From Dehalococcoidia bacterium (lineage in GTDB: Bacteria > Chloroflexota > Dehalococcoidia > GIF9 > AB-539-J10), in NCBI GenBank assembly GCA_030610855.1, contig JAUWQY010000001.1, positions 65,628 through 129,627 of the forward strand: DNA of 64,000 nucleotides, in the 5' to 3' direction. This document shows positions 1 to 11,217 of the stretch, in pieces. Both the position numbers and the translations under genes were made by a program. The first letter of the stretch is position 1. Each line of letters begins with the position of its first letter. The notes under the pieces are model-generated. The model saw nothing but the letters and a program-made list of their open reading frames with translations, was not told the origin of the DNA and did not search any database.

Positions 1-453
1 CTGAGCTAACTCTTTCTGCTTCTTGTTGGTCTCAGTAGTTGCTGTCCAGACAGTTATTCCCTGGCCGATCTGCGCAGGCATATTAGGTGCAGCCCTCACT
101 ACAGAGGAGTGATTCAAGTCCTGACATAGCTTGGATAGAGTGCCGCCAGCTAGTATGGATAGCACTAACTGCTCGGGCGATGGCGCCCTTATCTCTTCCG
201 CGACCTGGCGCAGATTCTGAGGCTTCACTGCCAGAACAATCAGGTCAGCATTTTCCATAGCCTTTCGATTATCAGCTAGAGTGCTCACTCCATATTCCTT
301 GTTTAATAATTCGCGCCGTATGGGACTAACGTCGCTAACCACCACATCTTGAGGTACAGCTACTTTCTTGGTCAGAATGCCTCTGATCATCGCCTCACCC
401 ATAGCCCCACCGCCGATAAATGCTATCTTTGCTCTTCTTTCAAGCTTCGCCAT
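1..453 (-). CDS. proC: pyrroline-5-carboxylate reductase, partial (C-terminus outside window)
   Basis: Minus-strand translation MAKLERRAKIAFIGGGAMGEAMIRGILTKKVAVPQDVVVSDVSPIRRELLN...ADLIVLAVKPQNLRQVAEEI; Rossmann GGGAMGEA and AVKPQ motifs; runs off the left edge. Confidence 0.9.
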   Translation of the reverse strand, partial: MAKLERRAKIAFIGGGAMGEAMIRGILTKKVAVPQDVVVSDVSPIRRELLNKEYGVSTLADNRKAMENADLIVLAVKPQNLRQVAEEIRAPSPEQLVLSILAGGTLSKLCQDLNHSSVVRAAPNMPAQIGQGITVWTATTETNKKQKELAQ

Positions 454-463
454 ATTCTCCTTA

Positions 464-2917
464 CTACGCTAACACAATGTTCACCACCCGTTTCGGGACA
501 TAGATGACATTGCTTAGCTTCTTGCCATCGATAAGAGTCTTCACTCGCTCTCGACCTAATGCCAGTTCCTTAGCCTCGACTTCGCTTATGGATGCGGGCA
601 CAAGCACTTTGTCGCGGAGCTTGCCGTTTACCTGAATGACCAGCACAATCTCTTCTTCCTGGGCAAGCTCTTCGTTGTACTCCGGCCATGTCTGGGTGTG
701 AATACTATAGGGATGTCCGGTTCTGGTCCACAACTCCTCGGTAAGATGAGGGGCGGTGGGGGCAAGGAGAAGCAGAAAACTGCTGATTGCTTCGCGCCAC
801 AATGAATCGGAGACCGTCCCGCCCGCCTTGACCTTCAATAGATAGTTCGTGAATTCCATAAGGCTGGCCAGCATGGTGTTAAAGCGGAATTTTTCCAGGT
901 CCTCAGTCACCTTCTTAATGGTTTTATGGATCATGTGGAGGAGCTCTTTCTCATCCTCTGTATTAACTGCGTCCCGATAACTCGGAACATAGTCGGTCGT
1001 CACCAGGCTCCATACCCGGTTGAGCCAGCGACTGATGCCTACAAGGCCGCTATCGTTCCATTCTCCGCCCAGTTCCCAGGGACCAATAAACATGAGATAG
1101 CCACGAACAGCATCAGCTCCAGATTCAGCCACATATTCGTCGGGGGCAATCACATTGCCTCTCGATTTGCTCATCTTGCCACCACCGTAAACGATCGTCC
1201 CCTGATTGAACAGACGAGCAAAAGGCTCGTCAAAGCCGACCAGACCCATGTCCCTCAATGCCTTTGTGAAGAAACGGGCGTAGAGGAGATGCATAACTGC
1301 GTGCTCAGCACCCCCGGTGTACAGATCGACAGGCAACCAGTATTTGACTCTGGCATCATCGAAGGGAGCATCCCTGGTTTCCGGATTCGTGTATCTCAAG
1401 AAGTACCAGGATGAACAGACAAAGGTATCCATAGTATCAGTTTCCCTTTGTGCCGGCCGGGAGCACTGGGGACAGGTGGTATTGACGAAGCTCGAGGAGT
1501 ATTTGAGAGGAGATTCCCCGGTAGGTTTGAATTCGGCATCGGGAGGGAGCAGGACAGGCAAGTCCGTCTCGGGTACCGGAACTATGCCGCATTCAGCACA
1601 ATGAACCATAGGTATGGGCGCTCCCCAATATCTCTGCCTGGAGATAAGCCAGTCACGAAGGCGATAGATGACCGTCCGCTTGCCCCATCCCTTTTCCTCC
1701 AGTAAGGCGCAGATTGCCTCATATCCTCGGTCGCTCGTCAAACCGCTGAAGCTGCCGGAATTCACCATTGTTCCCGACCCGGTGTAGGCCTCTGTCAATT
1801 CCTCACCTGACCAACCCGGAGGAGCAATGACCGTTCGCACCGGTAGCTTAAACTTCCGGGCAAACTCAAAATCCCGTTCATCGTGAGCAGGAACTGCCAT
1901 TACTGCTCCGGTGCCGTACGTCGGCAGCACATAATCAGTGATCCAGACAGGCACTTGCTCGCCGCTCACCGGATTGATAACGTGGCTGCCCAAGAAGACC
2001 CCTGTCTTTTCCCTGCCCAGCGCCAGCCGGTCATACTCGGTTTGCTGTTGACACCAGGCAATATACTCGTCCACTTCAGCTTTACGCTCAGGGGCAGTCA
2101 ACTGAGGAACTAGAGGATGCTCCGGAGCCAGGAGAAAGAAGGTCACCCCAAAAATGGTATCGGGGCGAGTGGTAAATACCCTAATCTCTTGCTGCGCTAC
2201 CCCTTCATGCTCCAGTCGGAAGGACACTTCAGCGCCGTCACTTTTGCCCACCCAGTTCCTCTGCATTATCTTTACGCGTTCCGGCCAATCCAGGTGACTA
2301 TGGTCGAGGAGCTCCTCAGCGTACTTAGTAATCCTGAAGAACCATTGCTCAAGAGCTTTCTTGGCGACCGGCGTGCTGCATCTATCACAGGAACCCTCCC
2401 CCACGACTTGCTCATTAGCCAGCACTGTCTGGCATCTAGGGCACCAGTTGACCGCTGCCTTAGCCCGATACGCGAGACCGGCGTGGTAGAACTTAAGGAA
2501 AAACCACTGGGTCCATCTGTAATACTCCGGCAGGCACGTAACGACTTCACGGTTCCAGTCATACATGGCCCCCATGCTTCTCAGTTGCCGGCGCATATTC
2601 TCGATGTTCTTCATTGTCCACTCATGAGGATGAATCCCGTGGCTGATAGCAGCGTTTTCCGCCGGCAGGCCAAAGGCATCAAAGCCCATAGGATGAAGCA
2701 CATTGTAGCCCTGCATTCTTTTGAATCTGGCATAGACGTCTGAAGGCGCCATGATATACCAATGGCCGATGTGAAGGTCTCCGGAGGTATAAGGAAACAT
2801 GGTGAGGGCATAGAATTGCGGGCGACCGCTATCCTCCTTTACCTCATACATGTGGTCAGCCGCCCACCTTTGCTGCCATTTCCTCTCGATTTCCCGGGGA
2901 GCGTATTGCCGTGCCAT
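464..2917 (-). CDS. leuS: leucyl-tRNA synthetase
   Basis: 817 aa; class I motifs MFPYTSGDLHIGHWY and KMSKSRGNV, editing domain, C-terminal VNGKLRDKV. Confidence 0.98.
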   Translation of the reverse strand: MARQYAPREIERKWQQRWAADHMYEVKEDSGRPQFYALTMFPYTSGDLHIGHWYIMAPSDVYARFKRMQGYNVLHPMGFDAFGLPAENAAISHGIHPHEWTMKNIENMRRQLRSMGAMYDWNREVVTCLPEYYRWTQWFFLKFYHAGLAYRAKAAVNWCPRCQTVLANEQVVGEGSCDRCSTPVAKKALEQWFFRITKYAEELLDHSHLDWPERVKIMQRNWVGKSDGAEVSFRLEHEGVAQQEIRVFTTRPDTIFGVTFFLLAPEHPLVPQLTAPERKAEVDEYIAWCQQQTEYDRLALGREKTGVFLGSHVINPVSGEQVPVWITDYVLPTYGTGAVMAVPAHDERDFEFARKFKLPVRTVIAPPGWSGEELTEAYTGSGTMVNSGSFSGLTSDRGYEAICALLEEKGWGKRTVIYRLRDWLISRQRYWGAPIPMVHCAECGIVPVPETDLPVLLPPDAEFKPTGESPLKYSSSFVNTTCPQCSRPAQRETDTMDTFVCSSWYFLRYTNPETRDAPFDDARVKYWLPVDLYTGGAEHAVMHLLYARFFTKALRDMGLVGFDEPFARLFNQGTIVYGGGKMSKSRGNVIAPDEYVAESGADAVRGYLMFIGPWELGGEWNDSGLVGISRWLNRVWSLVTTDYVPSYRDAVNTEDEKELLHMIHKTIKKVTEDLEKFRFNTMLASLMEFTNYLLKVKAGGTVSDSLWREAISSFLLLLAPTAPHLTEELWTRTGHPYSIHTQTWPEYNEELAQEEEIVLVIQVNGKLRDKVLVPASISEVEAKELALGRERVKTLIDGKKLSNVIYVPKRVVNIVLA

Positions 2918-2929
2918 ATGTACTGAAGT

Positions 2930-3190
2930 TTACCTTAATCTCGAGTGAATTGAAAGGCCTTTGGTATCGAAAGAGAGAATCCCGCCGGGGACTTGATTGC
3001 TCCCACTGCTGGCCGAACGCGAAGACAGTCCCGAAGGGTATATGAACGTGTCGCGGAACCTTCTGCCTGTCCTTTTTGAGGCAATCCCCCAAAAAGGCAT
3101 CAGCGCCCCGCGGGATGAAGATCCCGTAGAACTTAGGCCCACACGCCTGTGGATTTCACCCAAATCTGAGGAGCGTCACTGACAGGGTGC
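2930..3190 (-). promoter_or_regulatory. candidate structured 5' leader of leuS (possible T-box-like element)
   Basis: ~270-nt untranslated leader upstream of leuS; on the minus strand it reads ...GACAGGCAGAAGGTTCCGCGACACG...CCCTTCGGGACTGTCTTCGCG with mutually exclusive GACAG/CTGTC and CGCGA/TCGCG pairings; only loosely like the T-box AGGGTGGNACCGCG box. Confidence 0.25.
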
Positions 3191-3230
3191 GGCTCCTCTC
3201 AAGACGCGGTGACAACTCAACTATGGATGC

Positions 3231-3374
3231 TTAGGCTCTACCTATTCTGAATACCTTGGTGCTGCAGACCGGGCAGACACCTTGCGTTGCCGGTCTGCCG
3301 TTCTTGAGTGTGACGCGGCTCGGGTTTCTGATTTCCACCTTTTTTCTGCACTTCATACAATAAGCTGTCGCCAT
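3231..3374 (-). CDS. small two-CxxC zinc-ribbon protein (DUF5679-like)
   Basis: 47 aa MATAYCMKCRKKVEIRNPSRVTLKNGRPATQGVCPVCSTKVFRIGRA; not in the supplied ORF track (track ORF 3238..3513 is another frame). Confidence 0.8.
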   Translation of the reverse strand: MATAYCMKCRKKVEIRNPSRVTLKNGRPATQGVCPVCSTKVFRIGRA

Positions 3375-3544
3375 CGTGCCCTCCTTTCGGTTTCGTTATG
3401 CTTATATTGTTACTACAAGCCGCGAATCTTGTCAATACCCTTCGGGCTTCCGAAGCAAAGATTGCGAGTTTTTCACCGCCCTGGCAGGCTAGACAGGGAA
3501 CAGAAACGTTCAAGGGGCGCTCAAAGGAATATGTGGCATGGCAG

Positions 3545-5035
3545 TTAGCATAGGTTGGATAGCAGCTGCAGGGCCGTATTTAATCGTTTCAGGCATTTCT
3601 CCTTTCCCAGTATCGCCATGGTCTGAAAAAGGGGTGGGGCCGCCGTGCGTCCTGTAACAGCTACCCTCAGCAAACCGAAGAATTCCCTTGTGCCTGAGCT
3701 TAGCTCGCCGGCGAGGGGGCGCAGGATATTCTCGAGGTCGGTGGCATTCCAGTTCATCACTCCTTCTAGGTATTGCAGAGCAGTCGTAACAGCTTTAGCG
3801 GTCGATTGGGCATCCAGTTTTCCGCACAAAAGCAGGCCCGTATCATACTGCAGTTCATCAAGAAAGAAGAAGCTAGCAAGCTGAGGGGCCTGCGCTAAAG
3901 TCCTGGCCCGTTCTTGAATGAGCGAGAGAACCCGGCTTACGTAACTGCTATCCAACGGACGTTTCACCGATTCCGGCAAATCTCTATCTAGGAACGGCAT
4001 GGCTCGCTGAGCAAATTCGTCCGGGCTTAGTTTGCGCAAATAGACCCCATTCATCCACTCTAGCTTATCCTTGTTGAAGATGGCCGCCGCCTTTCCTACC
4101 CTTTCCAGAGAGAAGTGTTTTATCAGTTCTTCTCGGGATAGTAATTCAGTTCGGTCATCGAGCGACCAACCCAGAAGCGCCAGAAAATTGGCCATCGCAT
4201 CTGGGAGGTATCCTTGCTTCTGATATTCAGTTATAGAAGTAGCACCGTGTCTCTTGGAGAGCCTGGCGCGGTCAGGTCCCAGGATTATAGGCAAATGAGC
4301 GAATTGGGGAGCCTGCCAGTTTAGAGCCTGGTAAAGCAGAACGTGGCGGGGAGTGCTGGAAAGCCACTCATCGGCCCTGAGGACGTGCGAAATAGCCATT
4401 AAATGGTCGTCTACTACAACAGCCAGGTGATATGTGGGATAACCATCTGATTTCAGCAGGACGAAGTCGTCCAGGGTATCGTGCTTGAAAGTTATCGGGC
4501 CATGAATCAAGTCGCAGATAGTGGTTTCGCCATCAAGAGGTGTTCTGAAGCGAATCACGGGAGTAACGCCTGTTGCCTCCATCTGTGCCCTTTCCTGCTG
4601 TGTCAAATCTCGACAACGGCGGTCATATTTCGGCGGCTGCTTGCGTTTTGCCTGTTCCTGGCGCATCGTCTGTAATCGCTCTGGAGAGCAGTAGCACGAA
4701 TATACATGGCCCTTCTGAAGCAAGCTCTGGGTGATTTCGTGGTAGATGGGTAGTCGTTGTGACTGGAAGTAAGGCCCTTCATCCCAGTCTAATCCCAGCC
4801 ACCGCAAGCTATCCAGTATCGCCTCCACCGCGCCTTCGACCTTACGGGCAACATCAGTATCTTCGATTCGTAAGATAAACTTGCCGCCGTGATGGCGGGC
4901 AAAAAGCCAGTTGAATAGAACGGTCCTGATGTTGCCTAGATGTGGATACCCTGTGGGGCTGGGTGCAAACCGAAGTCTAACCGATGTTTCCAATTCAGAC
5001 TGCATTGCGCTGTATTCTTGTGTGGGTTCACTCAC
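3545..5035 (-). CDS. gltX: glutamyl-tRNA synthetase
   Basis: 496 aa; FAPSPTGYPHLGNIRT, KLSKRHGA-type motif (RLSKRHGATS). Confidence 0.97.
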   Translation of the reverse strand: MSEPTQEYSAMQSELETSVRLRFAPSPTGYPHLGNIRTVLFNWLFARHHGGKFILRIEDTDVARKVEGAVEAILDSLRWLGLDWDEGPYFQSQRLPIYHEITQSLLQKGHVYSCYCSPERLQTMRQEQAKRKQPPKYDRRCRDLTQQERAQMEATGVTPVIRFRTPLDGETTICDLIHGPITFKHDTLDDFVLLKSDGYPTYHLAVVVDDHLMAISHVLRADEWLSSTPRHVLLYQALNWQAPQFAHLPIILGPDRARLSKRHGATSITEYQKQGYLPDAMANFLALLGWSLDDRTELLSREELIKHFSLERVGKAAAIFNKDKLEWMNGVYLRKLSPDEFAQRAMPFLDRDLPESVKRPLDSSYVSRVLSLIQERARTLAQAPQLASFFFLDELQYDTGLLLCGKLDAQSTAKAVTTALQYLEGVMNWNATDLENILRPLAGELSSGTREFFGLLRVAVTGRTAAPPLFQTMAILGKEKCLKRLNTALQLLSNLC

Positions 5036-5292
5036 TTGGAGAGGACTTGATGCAGCTTTTTCAGGCGCTCCAGATGTTTCCTGAGCCTTTGGACAAGTTG
5101 CTCAGTCTGATTCAAGGCGGCTTGAGTATCTTCTATCTCCGTCGTTATCTTGAACAGGGTTGCACTGTGCCGCTCGCTCAGTTCAGTCTCAAGACCAGCC
5201 AATTCCTCTATCCCGACCTCTGCCATCAACTTGGACAGGAGACTGTCTTCTCTGTTTGCTTGCTCTTTAGAGAGTTCGTCATAGGATTTCAT
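5032..5292 (-). CDS. small coiled-coil protein of unknown function
   Basis: 86 aa, heptad-rich Leu/Glu protein, stop overlaps gltX start (ATGA-type coupling). Confidence 0.6.
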   Translation of the reverse strand: MKSYDELSKEQANREDSLLSKLMAEVGIEELAGLETELSERHSATLFKITTEIEDTQAALNQTEQLVQRLRKHLERLKKLHQVLSK

Positions 5293-5421
5293 GTCATTAG
5301 TTCCCTTTCTTTCATCTCTCTTGAGGATAGGTGAATTCTAGCACACCACAATGTCGCAAACAAGATGGCGGACTTGGCGTCCTGTGAAGCTACACACGGC
5401 TCAAGGCCCGGAGTTCTGCAA

Positions 5422-6555
5422 TTACCCCCGCTTTCCCCACAGCAAAGCTGTGCTGGCAATGGCAACAGCGAGCATGACAATCGACACGCCGGACAGCGTG
5501 ATGAAGAACTGGTAGCTATCAATGAGGCGGCCGAGCAGGAACGTTATCGCCGGTCCGCCGCGGCTGACCATATAATAGAGGCCGAGCACGGTGGCACGTT
5601 TCTGCGGCGAAACGTGGCTAATTATATAGGACTCCACCACCGGCATGCCCACATGCATAGCGGTGCCCATGAGTAGCAGGACGGCATAGAGGCTCACGTT
5701 CAGGGACACGTGATTGAGAAGGTAAATCGCGGGCCCGGAGACAAGGCCAACGGCGATTATGACTGGAATCGGCCCCAGACGGTCAGACAGGAGACCTCCC
5801 AGAGGGCCGGCCCAGATGCCCCCAAAATAGGCGATTGACAGCAGAGCTGCGCCCTGTTCCTCACTGGCGCCGAGCACATCAACCGCGTAGAGGGGGGTGA
5901 GCTTGAGCGTGGACTGAAGTAGCACCATGCTGGCGATGCCAATGGCGATAAACGCGGACAGGCGGCGCATGTCGCCAGGCTCGGATGGCGCTGGTGCCGA
6001 AGCTTCCGCTCCCTTCCGCTGGGCACTGCCTGCATAACCCATCTTGCCCAGGAGCAGGTGAAATACGATGCCTAAGGACAGAGTCGGGATGGCTGTAGCG
6101 ATGAATGTGCCCCGCCAGCCCAGAGCACTGGCAATGCCTGCGGCGATGAGTGGTGCCAGGAAGAAGCTCACGGTGCCACCTATCTGATGGATTCCCAGAG
6201 CTCTTCCTCGATGCTCCGGCCTGACCGATGCTGGGACCAGGGGCGATGCTGAGGGATGGTAACCTCCGCCCGTCAACCCCATGACAACCAGCAGGAGTGC
6301 CATAACGAGGTAGTTCGGGGAAAGCCCGATCAGAAGGCCGGCAAGGGCTGCTCCCGCCACGCCGACGGTGAGCAGGGTCCTGGAGCCGATGCGGTCAGCG
6401 ACCAGGCCCGCGGGGAACTGGCTGATGCCATAGGCAATACTGTGGGCCGAGATCAGTCCGCCGGCTCGGGTGTACGAGAGAGAGAAATCACGGCGGATGA
6501 AGGGGAGAAGGGGAGGTAGCAACGCCATCATCAGATGATGGCCGAAGTGGGCCAC
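5422..6555 (-). CDS. major facilitator superfamily transporter
   Basis: 377 aa, multiple hydrophobic TM segments, GLVADRIGSRTLL MFS signature loop; true start may lie slightly upstream. Confidence 0.85.
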   Translation of the reverse strand: MAHFGHHLMMALLPPLLPFIRRDFSLSYTRAGGLISAHSIAYGISQFPAGLVADRIGSRTLLTVGVAGAALAGLLIGLSPNYLVMALLLVVMGLTGGGYHPSASPLVPASVRPEHRGRALGIHQIGGTVSFFLAPLIAAGIASALGWRGTFIATAIPTLSLGIVFHLLLGKMGYAGSAQRKGAEASAPAPSEPGDMRRLSAFIAIGIASMVLLQSTLKLTPLYAVDVLGASEEQGAALLSIAYFGGIWAGPLGGLLSDRLGPIPVIIAVGLVSGPAIYLLNHVSLNVSLYAVLLLMGTAMHVGMPVVESYIISHVSPQKRATVLGLYYMVSRGGPAITFLLGRLIDSYQFFITLSGVSIVMLAVAIASTALLWGKRG

Positions 6556-6846
6556 CGTGAATAGTGGTAGCAGGGCGGTTAGAGATGAAACGACCCCACT
6601 GCGCTTTTTGGTTATGGTTACCTTTCCGTACTGCTCCCGAGTTCTGCCACAACCAGAGCAGGATTATGTGTCTTTGGTCGCCTTGTTGTCAAGAACAGTC
6701 TGTTCCAAAGACAGATGAGAAGGGAAGAGCAGAGATGCCGGAGCGGGGATTACTCAAGTGCTTGTGGATCGGGCTGCTTGTTCACTGGATTAGGCAAAGT
6801 TAGCTGTTTCTAGTATATTTAGAGATGCTGTTTCTCATTGAGGTGA

Positions 6847-8847
6847 GTGCGCTCTATGCCTCAGTTTAAGATAGTCTCCGATTTCGGTCTTACCGGCGAC
6901 CAGCCACAAGCGGTCAATAAGCTGGTTGAGGGTTTGGACAAGGGTCACCGGGAACAGACACTGCTTGGGGTTACCGGTAGCGGCAAGACCTTCACCATGG
7001 CCTGTGTAATCGAGAGAACACAAAGGCCGACCCTGGTCATCTGTCACAACAAGACTTTGGCCGCTCAGCTAGTAACGGAGTTCAAGGAGTTCTTTCCCGA
7101 GAATGCCGTGGAGTATTTTGTAAGTTACTACGACTATTATCAACCGGAGGCTTACATCCCCCGCACCGACCTCTATATTGAAAAAGAGACCGACATAAAT
7201 GAGGAAATCGAGAAACTGCGGCACGCCGCTACCAGGGCTCTCTTCACACGTCGAGATGTGGTCATTGTTGCCTCGGTTTCCTGCATCTATAGCCTGGGCG
7301 AACCTGAGGAATATCACAACTTCGCCCTTACTATTGAGAAGAACAAATACTATAAGCGAGACAGGCTTGTCCGCCGTTTGGTAGAGATGCAGTACGAACG
7401 AAACGATCATGATTTCACCAGAGGCAGATTTCGTATTCGAGGCGACACTCTGGAGATTCGGCCGGCCTATGAGGAGACGGCCCTCAGAATCGAGTTCTGG
7501 GGGGACGAGATTGAGCGCATTGTGGAGGTCTGTCCTCTGACCGGCGAGGTACTGGCTCATTGCGACCAGGTAGATATCTACCCCGCGAAGCACTTTGTTA
7601 CCTCCCGGGATAAGTTGGTGGCGGCGATTGAGGACGTCAGGGCTGAGCTAGAGGAAAGATTGGAGGAGCTAAAGAGCAAGGGAAAACTGCCGGAAGCTCA
7701 GAGGCTTGAGGCGCGGACCCATTACGATCTTGAAATGCTTCAAGAAGTGGGGTACTGCACAGGGGCGGAGAACTACTCCCGGCATCTTCAGCGGCGGGCG
7801 CCGGGAAGCAGCCCCTGGACCTTGCTGGATTACTTCACTCGTGACTTCTTGCTCTTCATCGATGAATCACACATGACCCTGCCCCAGATAAGAGGCATGT
7901 ATCATGGCGACACCTCGCGAAAGCAGACGCTCGTTGACTACGGCTTTCGTCTGCCATCAGCCCTCGATAATCGTCCGTTGAATTTTGAGGAGTTCAACAA
8001 GCACATCAACCAGGTCATCTATGTCTCTGCCACACCCAAGCCCTATGAATATGAGCGCAGCCAGCAAATAGCGGAGCAGTTAGTCCGCCCCACCGGTTTA
8101 CTGGAGCCTACCGTTGAGGTCAAGCCGGTTAGGGGGCAGATCGATGACCTTGTTCATCAGATAAAGGACAGAGTAGCTAAGGGCGAGCGTTGTTTGGTCA
8201 CTACCTTGACCAAGCGAATGGCAGAGGAACTCAGCGATTTCTTGAAAGAGATGGAGATTAAGACTCATTACCTGCATTCGGAGGTGCAGACATTGGAACG
8301 GGTGGAGATTCTCCGCGACCTCCGCCTCGGCGTTCACGATGTGGTAGTGGGGGTTAATCTCCTTCGCGAGGGGTTGGACCTGCCCGAAGTGAGCCTCGTA
8401 GCCATACTCGATGCTGATAAAGAAGGCTATCTCAGGTCAGAGGAAGCGCTCATCCAGACCATGGGGCGCGCTACCAGACACCTGAACGCTCATGTCATAA
8501 TGTATGCTGACACTACTACTAAGTCCATGCAGAGAGCCATAGACGAAATCGGTCGTCGCCGGCAGGTCCAGGAAGCCTACAATAAAGAGCACGGCATAAC
8601 TCCCCAGGGAATCAAGAAGGCAATCAGGGACATAACCGAGAGAATTCAAGCGGTGGCCGAGACAAGAAGTCCTTATGCGGTTACCTCTGTTTCCAGGGTG
8701 GAGATCAGCCGGCTCATCAAGCAACTGGAAGCTCAGATGAAAGCAGCGGCCAAGAATCTTGAGTTTGAAAGAGCTGCCATGATCCGCGACCGCATTATCG
8801 AATTGAGGAAAGACGAAGAGCTGATCTTGCCGATAGTAAAACGATGA
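6847..8847 (+). CDS. uvrB: excinuclease ABC subunit B
   Basis: 666 aa; [10 protein letters not shown] Walker [13 protein letters not shown] beta-hairpin, C-terminal UVR domain. Confidence 0.98.
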   Translation: MRSMPQFKIVSDFGLTGDQPQAVNKLVEGLDKGHREQTLLGVTGSGKTFTMACVIERTQRPTLVICHNKTLAAQLVTEFKEFFPENAVEYFVSYYDYYQPEAYIPRTDLYIEKETDINEEIEKLRHAATRALFTRRDVVIVASVSCIYSLGEPEEYHNFALTIEKNKYYKRDRLVRRLVEMQYERNDHDFTRGRFRIRGDTLEIRPAYEETALRIEFWGDEIERIVEVCPLTGEVLAHCDQVDIYPAKHFVTSRDKLVAAIEDVRAELEERLEELKSKGKLPEAQRLEARTHYDLEMLQEVGYCTGAENYSRHLQRRAPGSSPWTLLDYFTRDFLLFIDESHMTLPQIRGMYHGDTSRKQTLVDYGFRLPSALDNRPLNFEEFNKHINQVIYVSATPKPYEYERSQQIAEQLVRPTGLLEPTVEVKPVRGQIDDLVHQIKDRVAKGERCLVTTLTKRMAEELSDFLKEMEIKTHYLHSEVQTLERVEILRDLRLGVHDVVVGVNLLREGLDLPEVSLVAILDADKEGYLRSEEALIQTMGRATRHLNAHVIMYADTTTKSMQRAIDEIGRRRQVQEAYNKEHGITPQGIKKAIRDITERIQAVAETRSPYAVTSVSRVEISRLIKQLEAQMKAAAKNLEFERAAMIRDRIIELRKDEELILPIVKR

Positions 8848-9255
8848 AAGGGCATCTTGAACCTGGAGTTCAAGCCTGCTACCGAAACGAGTACAGATGG
8901 ATGCGGCGTCAAAGATATCACAGGAGTTGCTGTCGAGCTGCAGGACCAGGATGCTGAAGCGCCCTATCACGCAGCTGTGCAAGCGGGAAGATAAGCCGGA
9001 GCGTGGAAACAGGGCCTACCAGAGGCAGCTGAGGAAAATGCTTGCAGAGAAGTTCAGGACTCAAGCAGGTTTGCGACAGATTATAGATGGCTTCGCTTAA
9101 TACGGTCCAGCGACGTACAGTATTGGTGGGGAGGTCATCTTGACTCTGAAGCTTCGGGTGCCTTCCTTGCCATCCGAGACGAAATACTGTAGATTAACGA
9201 GGAAGCCAGCGTTAACAAGAAAGCCAACCAAGGCATATGGTTGCGGGAATCTAAT

Positions 9256-10332
9256 ATGCACATAGATGAGCTTCTCGCGCTGATGGTGAACAGAGGTGCT
9301 TCAGATTTGCACCTCACGGTGCCAAGCCCGCCGGTGCTCCGTGTTGACGGCGCACTGGTACCGCAGAGGGAGTTGCCACCCGTGACAGCTAAAGATGTTG
9401 AGCTCGCCTTGGAACAAGCTGCTAGCGAAGAGCAGAGGTCAGTTTTCGCTAGAGAATGGGAGCTGGATTTTGCCTACTCTGTTCCCGGGTTAGCCCGATT
9501 CCGGGTCAACGCATTGCGACAGAGAGGTGTGATCAGCCTGGTCTTCCGGTTTGTGCCATTTTATGTTCCGTCCATTGATGAGTTGGGACTACCCCAAATA
9601 TTCAAGGAGCTTGTACTTGGGCCAAGAGGAATTATCCTGATTACAGGTCCTTCTGGCAGCGGTAAGTCGACTACTCTAGCAGCGATGCTCAGGCATCTTA
9701 ATGAGAATGCAACGAAGAATGTTATTACTATTGAGGACCCTATTGAATTCTTATTCCGCAACAAAGAATGCCTCATCCACCAGCGAGACCTGGGGGATGA
9801 CACCAGATCGTTCGCCACCGCAGTAATACACGCCCTTCGCCACGATGCGGATGTAATCGTTATCGGGGAAATGCGCGACCTGGATACGATAGGTACAGCA
9901 ATCACAGCGGCTGAGACGGGACACCTGGTGCTTGGCACCCTGCATACCGTCGACGCTCCCCAGTCTATTGACCGCATCATCGACGTATTCCCTCATGGTC
10001 AGCAACAGCAGATTAGAGTACAATTGTCACAGGTAATAGAGGCGGTAATATCACAAGCTCTCCTCCCCCGCATTGATGGCGGGCGAATAGCCGCATTTGA
10101 AATAATGCTGGCCAGCCAAACGATCAGGAAATATATTCGTGACGAGAAGATCTTCGAGATACCTGTTACCATGGAGGTGAGTAGACCAGAGGGGATGCAG
10201 ACTCTGGATCAGGCGTTGACTGATTTGGTAAAGAGGAAGCTCGTAACGCTAGAAGACGCCTTGATCAAAAGCAGGGATCCGGCAAAAATGCAGCGGTCTC
10301 TTCAATCCCAGGGTGAAGCAGCCACATCGTGA
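9256..10332 (+). CDS. pilT: PilT-like type IV pilus retraction ATPase
   Basis: MHIDELLALMVNRGASDLHLTV, Walker A GPSGSGKST, Asp and His boxes typical of PilT; alternative TTG start at 9241. Confidence 0.9.
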   Translation: MHIDELLALMVNRGASDLHLTVPSPPVLRVDGALVPQRELPPVTAKDVELALEQAASEEQRSVFAREWELDFAYSVPGLARFRVNALRQRGVISLVFRFVPFYVPSIDELGLPQIFKELVLGPRGIILITGPSGSGKSTTLAAMLRHLNENATKNVITIEDPIEFLFRNKECLIHQRDLGDDTRSFATAVIHALRHDADVIVIGEMRDLDTIGTAITAAETGHLVLGTLHTVDAPQSIDRIIDVFPHGQQQQIRVQLSQVIEAVISQALLPRIDGGRIAAFEIMLASQTIRKYIRDEKIFEIPVTMEVSRPEGMQTLDQALTDLVKRKLVTLEDALIKSRDPAKMQRSLQSQGEAATS

Positions 10333-10373
10333 AGAACTGCTGGTAGTACTGAGCAGGGCCAGGAGGGCGTTGA

Positions 10374-10748
10374 ATGGACAAGAAGAGAATACTCATAGCT
10401 GATGACGAGCCGAACATAAGATCAGTAGTAGCAAGGATGCTGGACAAAGACTATGTCGTCCTCGAAGCAACCAACGGTGAAGAAGCGGTGGATATTGCAG
10501 GACGAGAGAAACCAGACATCATCCTTATGGATCTTATGATGCCACAGATGGACGGTTACACTGCTTGCTCCCTGATTAAGGCCGATCAGGCGACGAAGAT
10601 GATCCCGATCATTATACTTACTGCCATCGACCATGAGTCCAACAGGAAGTTTGCCATGGAGATGGGCGCTGACGGATACATAACCAAACCGTTTACCCCG
10701 CAGGTGCTGGCAGACGCGATTGGCCCTCTACTGGATAAGGCACTTTAG
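10374..10748 (+). CDS. single-domain response regulator (CheY-like)
   Basis: 124 aa, ADDEPN, DLMMPQMDG, TA, TKPF receiver motifs. Confidence 0.92.
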   Translation: MDKKRILIADDEPNIRSVVARMLDKDYVVLEATNGEEAVDIAGREKPDIILMDLMMPQMDGYTACSLIKADQATKMIPIIILTAIDHESNRKFAMEMGADGYITKPFTPQVLADAIGPLLDKAL

Positions 10749-11217
10749 AGTCACGATTTTGCCACGGAGACTGTGGAGACCTGACTTCCTGAAGATGGCC
10801 ACAGTTAGGGAAGCCCTCAAGATAGAGGACTTACGATGCATCCGGCGAGTACCCGGACTGAGTGGCCGAGAACAAACCCGCTAGTTGAGTAGGCTCAACA
10901 AAAGGGCGCAAGGCACAACTCCAGTTACCCCGCAGCAAACTCTCAGGAAGATCAGACCTGAAACACAACAATCTCGTGTGCGACTTCCTGTTCACACTGC
11001 CCTCTCTGAGAACAAGGCGACCTCATTCCACCGGTGGCCAGTCGGAACAAAGGCCTGTAGATACAACGCCGTGCTCCGTATCACGTATCCAACGGATAAG
11101 AGCCGCCGGACGGGGCAGTACAAAAGTAACGGAACAGCCCGTACACATGGGTGATTGACGCTTCCCGAAACGGAGGGCATAGTATGGTATACCTGAATAG
11201 TCACAGAGGATAGGGAT

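Noticed and set aside
926-2743. Plus-strand ORFs of 76-208 aa inside leuS
   Set aside because: Antisense shadows of a highly conserved synthetase gene; no motif, no RBS, low-complexity composition.
8897-9100. 67-aa ORF after uvrB
   Set aside because: No recognisable family and no clear RBS; insufficient support.
10885-11204. Short ORFs between the CheY-like and MerR-like genes
   Set aside because: Overlapping frames on both strands, no motifs; treated as intergenic.
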